DNA of 36,996 nucleotides from contig LFSZ01000030.1 in NCBI GenBank assembly GCA_001512885.1, positions 13,046 to 50,041 of the forward strand, given 5' to 3'. The DNA comes from Rikenellaceae bacterium DTU001 (GTDB lineage: Bacteria > Bacteroidota > Bacteroidia > Bacteroidales > DTU049). Made by a program: the position numbers and the translations under genes. The notes under the pieces were generated by a model that worked only from the letters and a program-made list of their open reading frames with translations, was not told the DNA's origin and did not search any database. This document shows, in pieces, positions 1 through 8,165 of this stretch. The stretch's first letter is position 1. Every line of letters starts with the position of its first letter.

Positions 1-157
1 GTTATAATTATTCACATATTATATGCAATATTTGTTTGGCGAAATCATAAATAATAAAATGGTTTTAAATGAACATGGTAAAATCGCAAATGAATATCAG
101 GAATGAATCACCAAACATTATCCAAATACACAATTGGATGAATACGTAATAATGCCA
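1..157 (+). repeat. 157-bp direct repeat, copy 1 (partner 1396-1552, 1 mismatch seen)
   Basis: Direct comparison of gttataattattcacatattatatgcaatatttgtttggcgaaatca...gaatacgtaataatgcca; the only difference seen is aaatcaTaaataat versus aaatcaTTaataat. Confidence 0.95.
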
Positions 158-184
158 AATCACATCCATGGTATTATATTCATT

Positions 185-212
185 ATTGGGGCAATTCATG
201 AATTGCCCTAAT
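185..212. repeat. REP-like imperfect palindrome (attggggcaatt-catg-aattgccctaat)
   Basis: 12-bp arms with one mismatch and a 4-nt loop. The same palindrome family recurs at 1264-1291. Confidence 0.8.
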
Positions 213-240
213 GAATTGCTCTCTTGAATAAGTCATCATA

Positions 241-261
241 GGAGCGTATTGCCATACGCCC
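241..261. repeat. REP-like imperfect palindrome (ggagcgtat-tgcc-atacgccc)
   Basis: GCGTAT/ATACGC stem core; the same core is present in the palindrome at 1304-1334. Confidence 0.65.
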
Positions 262-407
262 AATCACAAAAATTATAATAAAATCAGAGGTTTAGACAAT
301 AATGAATTTTATATCAATTATTTTATCATTCATAATGGTTTTTTATATGGTAATAAGGAATTTTTTATAATAATATAGAAAAATTATTATAAATTGGTAA
401 AAAAAAA

Positions 408-436
408 TTGTTTATTAAAAAATATTATTAAATTTG
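408..436 (+). promoter_or_regulatory. Candidate Bacteroidota-type promoter for the MNT-HEPN pair
   Basis: ttg (408-410), N18, taaatttg (429-436) matches the TTG/TAnnTTTG pattern, about 85 nt upstream of the start codon at 521. Confidence 0.45.
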
Positions 437-520
437 CACATAAACCCTTAAAATCAAAAAAATATGAATTTTGAAAGGTTTTTGAAAAAAGAATTAATCT
501 AGAAAAAAAATTAAAAAGAT

Positions 521-853
521 ATGGAAGATGATAGTTTAGATCTTACAGAAGTCAAAAAAATAATCACTGAAGAATGTGAAAAGGCAGGTTTTAATGTTGT
601 TAAAATCATACTTTTTGGCAGTAGAGTCCGGGGCGATTATACCGAAGAAAGCGATTGGGATTTACTTGTCATTTTAGACAAAGATATTACATTTAACGAA
701 TTAAAAAAACTTACTGGTAGGATTCAATTAAAACTTGCAGCTATCAATTTCTCAAATGATTTAATATTTAGAGGTATCAATCAATTTAATAAATCTATGA
801 AAGTTGTTGGCAACATATCTTATTATGCAAACAAGGAAGGGATAGAAATATGA
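521..853 (+). CDS. MNT-type minimal nucleotidyltransferase (antitoxin-like)
   Basis: ILFGSRVRGDYTEESDWDLLVIL matches the GSX10DXD nucleotidyltransferase motif. The stop overlaps the start of the downstream HEPN gene (ATGA). Confidence 0.88.
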   Translation: MEDDSLDLTEVKKIITEECEKAGFNVVKIILFGSRVRGDYTEESDWDLLVILDKDITFNELKKLTGRIQLKLAAINFSNDLIFRGINQFNKSMKVVGNISYYANKEGIEI

Positions 854-1242
854 ATATAGAAGAGACCAAAAATTGGATTAAAAAAGCAGAAAATGATTTG
901 AAAGTAGTAAAATATTTAATAGAAGGAAAAGACCCAATAACTGATGTTATTTGCTTTCATGCACAGCAATGTGTAGAAAAATATTTGAAAGCATTTCTTG
1001 TTTATAATAACAAATCTTTTCACAAAACTCATAATATTGCAGAAATCCTTAGATTATGCATAGAAATTGATACTGAATTCGAAGAACTTGCAAAAATAGA
1101 TGTTCATGAGCTAACTGTATATGCAACCGAATTACGATACCCAGAATTTTTTTATATTCCGAGCATTGACGAAGCAAAAAAATGTTTAGAACTTGCTTTA
1201 AAAGTACAAGAATTTGTTGTAAAAAAACTAAATATAAAATAG
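850..1242 (+). CDS. HEPN domain protein
   Basis: NWIKKAENDLKVVKYL...DVICFHAQQCVEKYLKAFLVYNN...HNIAEIL...YATELRYPEFFYIPSIDEAKKCLELALKVQEFV is a typical HEPN (pfam05168-like) layout, translationally coupled to the MNT gene. Confidence 0.88.
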   Translation: MNIEETKNWIKKAENDLKVVKYLIEGKDPITDVICFHAQQCVEKYLKAFLVYNNKSFHKTHNIAEILRLCIEIDTEFEELAKIDVHELTVYATELRYPEFFYIPSIDEAKKCLELALKVQEFVVKKLNIK

Positions 1243-1263
1243 GAAATTACGAAATAATTCGTT

Positions 1264-1291
1264 ATTGGGGCAATTCACAAATTGCCCCAAT
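1264..1291. repeat. REP-like perfect palindrome (attggggcaatt-caca-aattgccccaat)
   Basis: 12-bp perfect arms; same family as 185-212. Confidence 0.85.
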
Positions 1292-1303
1292 GAAAAACAC
1301 CTC

Positions 1304-1334
1304 GTAAGTGCGTATGATCATCATACGCACTTAC
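1304..1334. repeat. Perfect 31-nt palindrome (gtaagtgcgtatgat-c-atcatacgcacttac)
   Basis: 15-bp perfect arms around a single central base; shares the GCGTAT/ATACGC core with 241-261. Confidence 0.9.
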
Positions 1335-1346
1335 ATATACTAAAAC

Positions 1347-1552
1347 ATGACTTCACCAAATACAAATTATCATCACCTTTCAAAACGTTTGGGCTGTTAT
1401 AATTATTCACATATTATATGCAATATTTGTTTGGCGAAATCATTAATAATAAAATGGTTTTAAATGAACATGGTAAAATCGCAAATGAATATCAGGAATG
1501 AATCACCAAACATTATCCAAATACACAATTGGATGAATACGTAATAATGCCA
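1347..1552 (+). pseudogene. Decayed RAYT/Y1 transposase fragment, copy 2
   Basis: Reads MTSPNTNYHHLSKRLGCYNYS, then frame disruption, then LFGEIINNKMVLNEHGKIANEYQE*ITKHYPNTQLDEYVIMP, then loses homology to copy 1. Confidence 0.7.
1396..1552 (+). repeat. 157-bp direct repeat, copy 2
   Basis: See partner at 1-157. Confidence 0.95.
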
Positions 1553-1678
1553 CTATTGTATTATTAGTTAAGCATTTAATTAAATAATTAGATTTGATAT
1601 TGTTATGATTTATTTTTTAAAATTTAACGCCAAACATTTTAAAAAATTATATAATTTTACTAAATATTTTATATAATT

Positions 1679-3016
1679 ATGAATCCTATCATTGAAGAAT
1701 TTATTAATAAAAATATATGTATCTGGGGATGGGGCAGAGAAGGACAAAGCACATATTCATTTATAAATAAATTTTTGCCTAATGCCAATATAACCATAGC
1801 TGATAAAAATAAAATAAAAGAAAAATCCTTAAAATACATTTCAGAAACAGAACTTATAGAAAAAATTGATCTTTTTGATTTAATAATTAAATCTCCTGGC
1901 ATTAGTTTATACAATTTTAATATAAAAAAATCTGATAAGCTAACCTCACAAGTAGAATTATTCTTGAAACATTATAAACACAAAACCATAGGCGTTACCG
2001 GTACAAAAGGTAAGTCTACTACCACTAGCTTAATATATCATTTACTTAGATCAATAAATATTGACGCTAAAATTGGCGGTAATATGGGTATACCAGTTTT
2101 TGAACTTTTAATTAATGATGCAGATGCAGATTGGTATGTCATAGAATTGTCTTGTCATCAATTAGATCAGATCAAACTTTCGCCACATATTAGTATATTA
2201 TTAAATATTTTTCCAGAGCATTTAGATTATTATAAATCTTTTGAGTTGTATAAAGAAGCTAAATTAAATATTTTATCACATCAAAATATTCATGACATCG
2301 CAATCATTAATAATTCAATGCGAGAAATTCAAATGATCAATAGTGAAATTTGGCAATTTGGCAATTATGATATTAATGAAAATCGAGGTCTTTTTTATCA
2401 AACTAAAAATAATTTTATTTTTAAAAATAAAAATTTTAATAAAAAATTAATCATACATGAGGATAAATTGCAATTAAAAGGTAAACATAATTTATTAAAT
2501 ATCAGTGCAGCATTATTAGCATCATACCTATTAAGCAATTTTGATATTGATAAATTAATTGATTACTTATACGATTTTCAACCCTTACCACATAGATTAG
2601 AATATGTAGGCAAATATCAAAATATTGATTTTTATAATGATAGCATTTCTACTATTCCACAATCTACTATAGCAGCATTAGAATCTCTTGGCAATGTAGA
2701 TACATTGATATTAGGTGGTATGGATAGAGGTATAGATTACACTGAATTGATAGATTATTTAAAAAAATCTAAAGTGAGGAATATTTTTTGTATTGGAGAA
2801 TTAAAAATATTTTTATATAATAATTTAAAAGAAAATCAAGATAAAAATATAATGATATTCGATAGTTTGGAGCAAGCTATCGATGCTGCATATAAATATA
2901 CTCTACCTGACAAAATTTGTCTTTTATCACCTGCAGCTCCCAGTTATGATCAATTTAAAAACTTCGAAGATCGCGGAGATAAATTTAAAACATTTGTAAA
3001 AATTAAAGGAAAGTAA
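1679..3016 (+). CDS. murD: UDP-N-acetylmuramoyl-L-alanine--D-glutamate ligase
   Basis: Mur ligase P-loop GVTGTKGKSTTTSLIYHLL, NIFPEHLDYY, PLPHRLEYVG...FYNDSISTIPQSTIAAL, LLSPAAPSYDQFKNFEDRGDKF. Confidence 0.93.
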   Translation: MNPIIEEFINKNICIWGWGREGQSTYSFINKFLPNANITIADKNKIKEKSLKYISETELIEKIDLFDLIIKSPGISLYNFNIKKSDKLTSQVELFLKHYKHKTIGVTGTKGKSTTTSLIYHLLRSINIDAKIGGNMGIPVFELLINDADADWYVIELSCHQLDQIKLSPHISILLNIFPEHLDYYKSFELYKEAKLNILSHQNIHDIAIINNSMREIQMINSEIWQFGNYDINENRGLFYQTKNNFIFKNKNFNKKLIIHEDKLQLKGKHNLLNISAALLASYLLSNFDIDKLIDYLYDFQPLPHRLEYVGKYQNIDFYNDSISTIPQSTIAALESLGNVDTLILGGMDRGIDYTELIDYLKKSKVRNIFCIGELKIFLYNNLKENQDKNIMIFDSLEQAIDAAYKYTLPDKICLLSPAAPSYDQFKNFEDRGDKFKTFVKIKGK

Positions 3017-3055
3017 TGTAAATCAATATTTTTTGTTAAATTTGTTTATGAAAAT

Positions 3056-3697
3056 TTGATAATGAAAAAAAACATTTTTGTTTTATTAATTGCTTTAATC
3101 CTATTGGCTGGTTGTGATAAAGAGCCTAAAGAACATAGTTTCACTGGTATGGTAAAAGATCAATTTTTAGATAAACCAGTTGCTAATGTTAAATTAGATC
3201 TACAAGCACAAGTATTGCAAGATAATATATTTTCGGTAGCTTATCAAACAATCTCAACTGGTTATACCGATGATCTAGGTAGATTTCAATTAAATTATGG
3301 AGATAATGTTTATGATGAATATAGATTGATATTGAATAAAGACGGTTATTTTTATAAAACCATCAATTTAGGTAACAAATTGATAAATGATAAAATCTAC
3401 ACAATAGCTGCTAAAGGAGTAATAAAAATTCATATAAAAAATATTAATCCTTATGATGAAAACGATTTCATATCTATTAGTTGGATAATACCTAATGATG
3501 CATATTTCAATTCTGAAATAAATTTCCCATTTATTGTCAATGGTTTAGATGTAGACCTCTTTTTAGTATGTAATGTCAATGCTTATGCACCTTATATCTT
3601 AGTAGCTAATTGGAAACACAATGCTATAGAAATTATTCGTTCAGACACCATCACTCCTTTATTTAATGATACTACATATTATGATTTATTTTACTAA
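3056..3697 (+). CDS. Hypothetical lipoprotein, possible carboxypeptidase-regulatory-like domain
   Basis: Lipobox-like LILLAGCDKEP; SFTGMVKDQFLDKPVANVKLDL...GYTDDLGRFQLNY resembles a CarboxypepD_reg-like fold. The start may be the ATG at 3062. Confidence 0.6.
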   Translation: MIMKKNIFVLLIALILLAGCDKEPKEHSFTGMVKDQFLDKPVANVKLDLQAQVLQDNIFSVAYQTISTGYTDDLGRFQLNYGDNVYDEYRLILNKDGYFYKTINLGNKLINDKIYTIAAKGVIKIHIKNINPYDENDFISISWIIPNDAYFNSEINFPFIVNGLDVDLFLVCNVNAYAPYILVANWKHNAIEIIRSDTITPLFNDTTYYDLFY

Positions 3698-3759
3698 TTT
3701 ATTACATTAATTATTTAACTTCTATTTAGTTAATTTCTTCATTTTAAATTAACAAGTAG

Positions 3760-5043
3760 TCAATATTGCCTATTATTATATAAAGATTTCAACCTTTTAA
3801 ATTGTCTATTTATCAAGATATAAGCATCTAGTTCTTTTATTTTTGTCAATTTATTATCTTCTACGGTGATCTCACCTTGAGAAATGACGTATTTAATATA
3901 TTTACGGTCTATAAGCTGCAATAATTGCATTGGTTTCATTTCTTCATTTATACAATTTATCAAAGGACAATCATATATTACAAATGAAGCGGGATCATAA
4001 ATAGAGGGGAAAAACCTTGAAAAATATTTATGAGGCTGGTATAAACGCTTCAGTGCATCATTTATTGAAATCCTATCATATTCTGTATTGAAATAATAAG
4101 TATTTTTCATAGTTTGCCACATATCACTATGCATCCCATCAGTTCCAAACATTATCAATGGCAATCCTTCGGAGCTAAAGTATCCTTTGTTTTCCCATTG
4201 ACTACTTTCGTATAACTCTATTACATTATTTTTATTTTCTCTTATTAAATCTACTTCATCATTAGTTATATGCAAACAGCCAGCCCACATATTTCGAGGA
4301 TTATTAATTAGATTTAAAGCATCTAATCTCTCTACTACTGACAATTTATACTTGTCTATTGAATGAGATTGATCATAAGCGTATTCAGCTAAATGTCCAT
4401 GAATACCACATTTAAATTTATCCATTAATCTTTTTACCTCTGTTAAAGTACCCGTTCCTACATTAAACAAATGATCTAATCCCATTAGCCCTTTATGAGA
4501 TTTTAACCAAGCTTCAGTTGTATCTAATAGATTCTCAGCTACTCCAAATCCATATTTGTCTGTTATTACTATAACAGGCATGACATTTACACCTACTTTT
4601 TTATATGTTTCATAGATTATTTGTATATTATCTATAGAGGCTATAGCTGGTCCACTGAGCATATCTATCACGTGGATTGTACCATTTTTTAATAAATTGA
4701 TAGCACTATACAAAGCCGCAGCTTCTAGTAAATCTCTATCCCATATCTTATCTAATTTATGATATATTTTTTCTTGTTTTTGCAAACCTAAAATAGTTTC
4801 ATCTGTTAATATTAACTGACTAAAAAAATTCTGAGAATGAAAATGCGCATTGATATATGCAGGCATTACGAGAAGTCTATTGCAATCTATTATAGTAGCC
4901 TCACTAGATTTGTCGAGTAGTTCACTTATTTCTTTTGAATATATTACCTTTTTGTTTGAATTTTTGTCAATTAATACGTTTCCTACCCAAATTTCATTAA
5001 ATTTATTTTTAAAGAGATTGGCATTTTTTAATATTAAAGACAT
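3760..5043 (-). CDS. Amidohydrolase family protein, SsnA-like
   Basis: AYINAHFHSQ (HxH), GIHGHLAEYAYDQSHSIDKYKLSVVERLD, GCLHIT, FGTDGMHSDM. Confidence 0.75.
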   Translation of the reverse strand: MSLILKNANLFKNKFNEIWVGNVLIDKNSNKKVIYSKEISELLDKSSEATIIDCNRLLVMPAYINAHFHSQNFFSQLILTDETILGLQKQEKIYHKLDKIWDRDLLEAAALYSAINLLKNGTIHVIDMLSGPAIASIDNIQIIYETYKKVGVNVMPVIVITDKYGFGVAENLLDTTEAWLKSHKGLMGLDHLFNVGTGTLTEVKRLMDKFKCGIHGHLAEYAYDQSHSIDKYKLSVVERLDALNLINNPRNMWAGCLHITNDEVDLIRENKNNVIELYESSQWENKGYFSSEGLPLIMFGTDGMHSDMWQTMKNTYYFNTEYDRISINDALKRLYQPHKYFSRFFPSIYDPASFVIYDCPLINCINEEMKPMQLLQLIDRKYIKYVISQGEITVEDNKLTKIKELDAYILINRQFKRLKSLYNNRQY

Positions 5044-5085
5044 TTACGAAAAAATTGTTTTGCAAAATTATAAAAATAAATATAT

Positions 5086-7674
5086 ATGGAAAACGACTAT
5101 CATTCATTAGATTTTTATAAATCTACTTTATCTCTAAATTCGCTATCATTGGTAGTTACTTATCTAAATTATTTCGTTTTTGATAAGTTATCACCAATGA
5201 TTATAAATCTTTTTTTTCAAAATATTTTTATTAATGAAAATTATACCCTTATCTGTGGTCATGAGAAAAATGATTTTTTTTATTCAAAAAATATACCTAT
5301 TAATAATGTTAATATTAAAATAAATGATTTAGATAATAGTTTTGAAATTATAAAACAAAATAATGAAGACTATTTCGTAGAAATTAACATTAAAAATTTA
5401 TATTGCCATGACTCATCCGATATTAATAAAAATAAATATTGGTATTTTGCATATTTGAATTGTGCTAATCAAATGCTAATAGGATTTGAAAAACCTATTA
5501 GTAATGAAAAATATTTATTTTTAAACAAATATTTATATATAGTAAATCATATCAAAAATACTATCTATAACAAGGATAATAGTAGTAAGTCTCTCAATAC
5601 CTGTCAATTATCAATATTAATAACAAATAAAGACAATCAACTTTTACTATCAGATCCATTCTCATTACAATTTTTTGACATATCTCAATACCTCTCTTTT
5701 TATAATAAGTTTTTATCCTTTGAAAGGAATGATTTGCATATAGAAAAAAAATTAAACATTTGTATAAAAGAAATACATATATCTAATATACCAGATCATA
5801 TTTTACAAAAAAATTATAGCACAGTGATTTCGTTCATAAACACATATACGTTTTCTACAAATGATATTACAGAGCCCTTTACCTATCACATTATTGGATT
5901 AGATTTACAAAATGCAATAAAAAAATATTCTGATAATATAAATAATTATAAGAATATTATAGAAAATATTCAAAGTGTTTATTATGAAATATTAGATAAT
6001 GTAATAATAGAAATATCGCCATCAGTTTATGATTTTTTAGGTTACAAAAGAGAAGAACTTAAAGGTAAACCAGCTGTAGAGTTTTTTTATTCAGCTAAAG
6101 AAAGAGAAGATTATATAAATAAATTAAGAGATAAAAAACAATTAAAAAACCAATTATTAAAACTCATAAATAAAGATAATCAACTAGTTTATTGCCTTAC
6201 AAACTCAAAAATGGTAATTGAAAATGGTAAAGAAAAAATTATAGGTTCATTAACTGACATCACTGAAATGATAAAATCTAATAAAGAATTAGAAAAGAAA
6301 AACATAGAATTAGAAAATTTAATAAATAATGATTTGATAGGTGTGATCTATGCTACTACTGATGGAGAGGTCAAACTATGCAATGAATTAGCCAAACAAT
6401 ATATATTAATCGACGAAAATAATTGCCTGCTAACACAGTGCAATACTTTTAAACAAATTATAAATTTCGATGAATTGCTTAGTACTTTAAATAATACAGG
6501 AAAATTTTCTAAAATAGCAACTATCACAAGAGATAACCAAAGATATGATTTCGATATTCAAGCTTCATTAATTAATTATCCTAATTCAGATGATAAGAGG
6601 TTGCTAATCTTTATCACAGATATCACTGAAAAGCTACAGATCAATAATGAATTAGAACAAATAAATCTAAACTTTAATGAAGTTATTGAAAATATAGAAG
6701 AACCATTATTCATATATGATCAAACAGGTACACTCTTATATGCAAATCCTAAATTCTACAAATATCTAAATTATCAAGAAAGCGAGTTATTGAATAATAA
6801 TATTTCTAAATTTACACCAAAAGATACTTATGATTTATTAATTAATATTTTCAAAAACATAAAAAAACTCAAAAATAAAAAAACTGAATTGTCTTTGATT
6901 TCTAAATCAGGAAAACCACAATTATATGAGGCTGTATTTTCATGTAGATATAGCTATCGTAGCACTTCTAATGTAGCTGTGGTACTTTTGCATAACATAG
7001 AAGAGAGAAAAATGTACGAAGAAAATCTACTAAAAAATATTAATGAAAAAGATAAATTAATAAAAGAGATACATCATCGTACCAAAAATAATTTACAATT
7101 AATTTTGTCATTAATAAAATTAAATTTACAAAAAAATATTAATATAAACAATTTAAATGCCATCACTGCATTAAGAGATATATATGAAAAGGTCTCACTT
7201 TTGTCATATTTACAAAATGAATTATATTTTGCCAAAAATAGCAATGTAGCAGATATAAAAGCTGTGATAGTAAAAGAAACTAATAGATTAATAAAAGATT
7301 TTAATAAAAAAATACAATTGTATTTAGATTTACCCGATGAGATAATAATGCATGTAGATGTGGCTATTCCATTTATGCTTTCTTATATAGAATTGATTTA
7401 TAACAGCATAATTCACGCATTTCCTATCGATTGGGAAAACCCAACAATAACTGTAAAAATAGAAAAAGTAAATAACGGTATAAATTTAGAAATCATAGAT
7501 AATGGTATAGGCATATCAGCTTTAGATATCCAAAATTTTGCAAAAACATTGGGGTTATCATTAGTAAATACACTAATAACTTATCAATTGGGAGGCACGT
7601 TTGATATTACACCTTTATCATCTACAGGTACTCAGGCCAGTATATCATTAAAAAATATATTATTAAAAAAATAA
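5086..7674 (+). CDS. Multi-PAS sensor histidine kinase (HisKA_2 type)
   Basis: Several PAS-like segments (IIEISPSVYDFLGYKREELKGK; EEPLFIYDQTGTLLYANPKFYKYLNYQESEL), H-box LIKEIHHRTKNNLQLILSLIKL, N-box ELIYNSIIHAF, DNGIGI, LGLSLVNTLITYQLGG. No obvious transmembrane segment. Confidence 0.88.
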   Translation: MENDYHSLDFYKSTLSLNSLSLVVTYLNYFVFDKLSPMIINLFFQNIFINENYTLICGHEKNDFFYSKNIPINNVNIKINDLDNSFEIIKQNNEDYFVEINIKNLYCHDSSDINKNKYWYFAYLNCANQMLIGFEKPISNEKYLFLNKYLYIVNHIKNTIYNKDNSSKSLNTCQLSILITNKDNQLLLSDPFSLQFFDISQYLSFYNKFLSFERNDLHIEKKLNICIKEIHISNIPDHILQKNYSTVISFINTYTFSTNDITEPFTYHIIGLDLQNAIKKYSDNINNYKNIIENIQSVYYEILDNVIIEISPSVYDFLGYKREELKGKPAVEFFYSAKEREDYINKLRDKKQLKNQLLKLINKDNQLVYCLTNSKMVIENGKEKIIGSLTDITEMIKSNKELEKKNIELENLINNDLIGVIYATTDGEVKLCNELAKQYILIDENNCLLTQCNTFKQIINFDELLSTLNNTGKFSKIATITRDNQRYDFDIQASLINYPNSDDKRLLIFITDITEKLQINNELEQINLNFNEVIENIEEPLFIYDQTGTLLYANPKFYKYLNYQESELLNNNISKFTPKDTYDLLINIFKNIKKLKNKKTELSLISKSGKPQLYEAVFSCRYSYRSTSNVAVVLLHNIEERKMYEENLLKNINEKDKLIKEIHHRTKNNLQLILSLIKLNLQKNININNLNAITALRDIYEKVSLLSYLQNELYFAKNSNVADIKAVIVKETNRLIKDFNKKIQLYLDLPDEIIMHVDVAIPFMLSYIELIYNSIIHAFPIDWENPTITVKIEKVNNGINLEIIDNGIGISALDIQNFAKTLGLSLVNTLITYQLGGTFDITPLSSTGTQASISLKNILLKK

Positions 7675-7678
7675 AGTA

Positions 7679-8035
7679 TTAATCTACAAAGCCACTACAA
7701 TTGACAGCACCATATGGCAAAACTGTAGAATTTTTAAATTTTACTTTATCATTTACTAGTATTTCTATGTTTACAGATCCTGTAGGAGTTAAATTTTTGG
7801 CTCCAAGATATAAATAAGTGTTTGGGGTAGCTTTGAAATCATATTGCCAGGTTTTGCCTACAATCTCAGATGCTACCATGACCCCATGTTCATTATAATA
7901 ATTAACTGAAAGCCTTTCTGCAGTTGAGTTTACTTTATAAGTAATATTTTTCTTAATTACTATTGGAGCTACATTTTTTTTGCAGGAAGAAAAAAATACT
8001 AATCCTATTGTTAATAATAAAATTGTTTTTTTCAT
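7679..8035 (-). CDS. Hypothetical lipoprotein
   Basis: Signal peptide with lipobox-like FFSSCKKN; 118 aa. Confidence 0.6.
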   Translation of the reverse strand: MKKTILLLTIGLVFFSSCKKNVAPIVIKKNITYKVNSTAERLSVNYYNEHGVMVASEIVGKTWQYDFKATPNTYLYLGAKNLTPTGSVNIEILVNDKVKFKNSTVLPYGAVNCSGFVD

Positions 8036-8165
8036 AAAAATGTTTTTTGCTAAATTAATAATTATTTTTTAAATAAATAATTATTTTGTGATTGTTTTTT
8101 TTTTAAAATTATTAATTAAAAGTTTATTTCAATAATTTTAATTATTTTTGTAAAAAATTCAATTT

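Larger units (their letters stand above)
1..212 (+). pseudogene. Decayed REP-associated tyrosine transposase (RAYT, Y1_Tnp/IS200-like) fragment, copy 1
   Basis: Frame from about nt 26 reads QYLFGEIINNKMVLNEHGKIANEYQE*ITKHYPNTQLDEYVIMPNHIHGIIFIIGAIHELP*, which carries the YVIMPNHIHGI (HUH) hallmark with an in-frame TGA. The left end is cut by the window edge. Confidence 0.75.

Noticed and set aside
1-157. TGA as a sense (Trp) codon, i.e. an alternative genetic code
   Set aside because: Other genes end cleanly at TGA (for example the ComF-like gene at 9823-9825), and no other conserved protein in the window has an in-frame TGA; a shared nonsense mutation is the better explanation.
1669-1914. 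Antisense ORF (81 aa) overlapping murD
   Set aside because: Fully antisense to a clear murD with no recognisable motif; low-complexity by-product of the coding strand.
4850-5110. 86-aa ORF spanning the amidohydrolase 5' end and the kinase start
   Set aside because: Antisense to the amidohydrolase and overlaps the divergent intergenic region; no protein-like motif.
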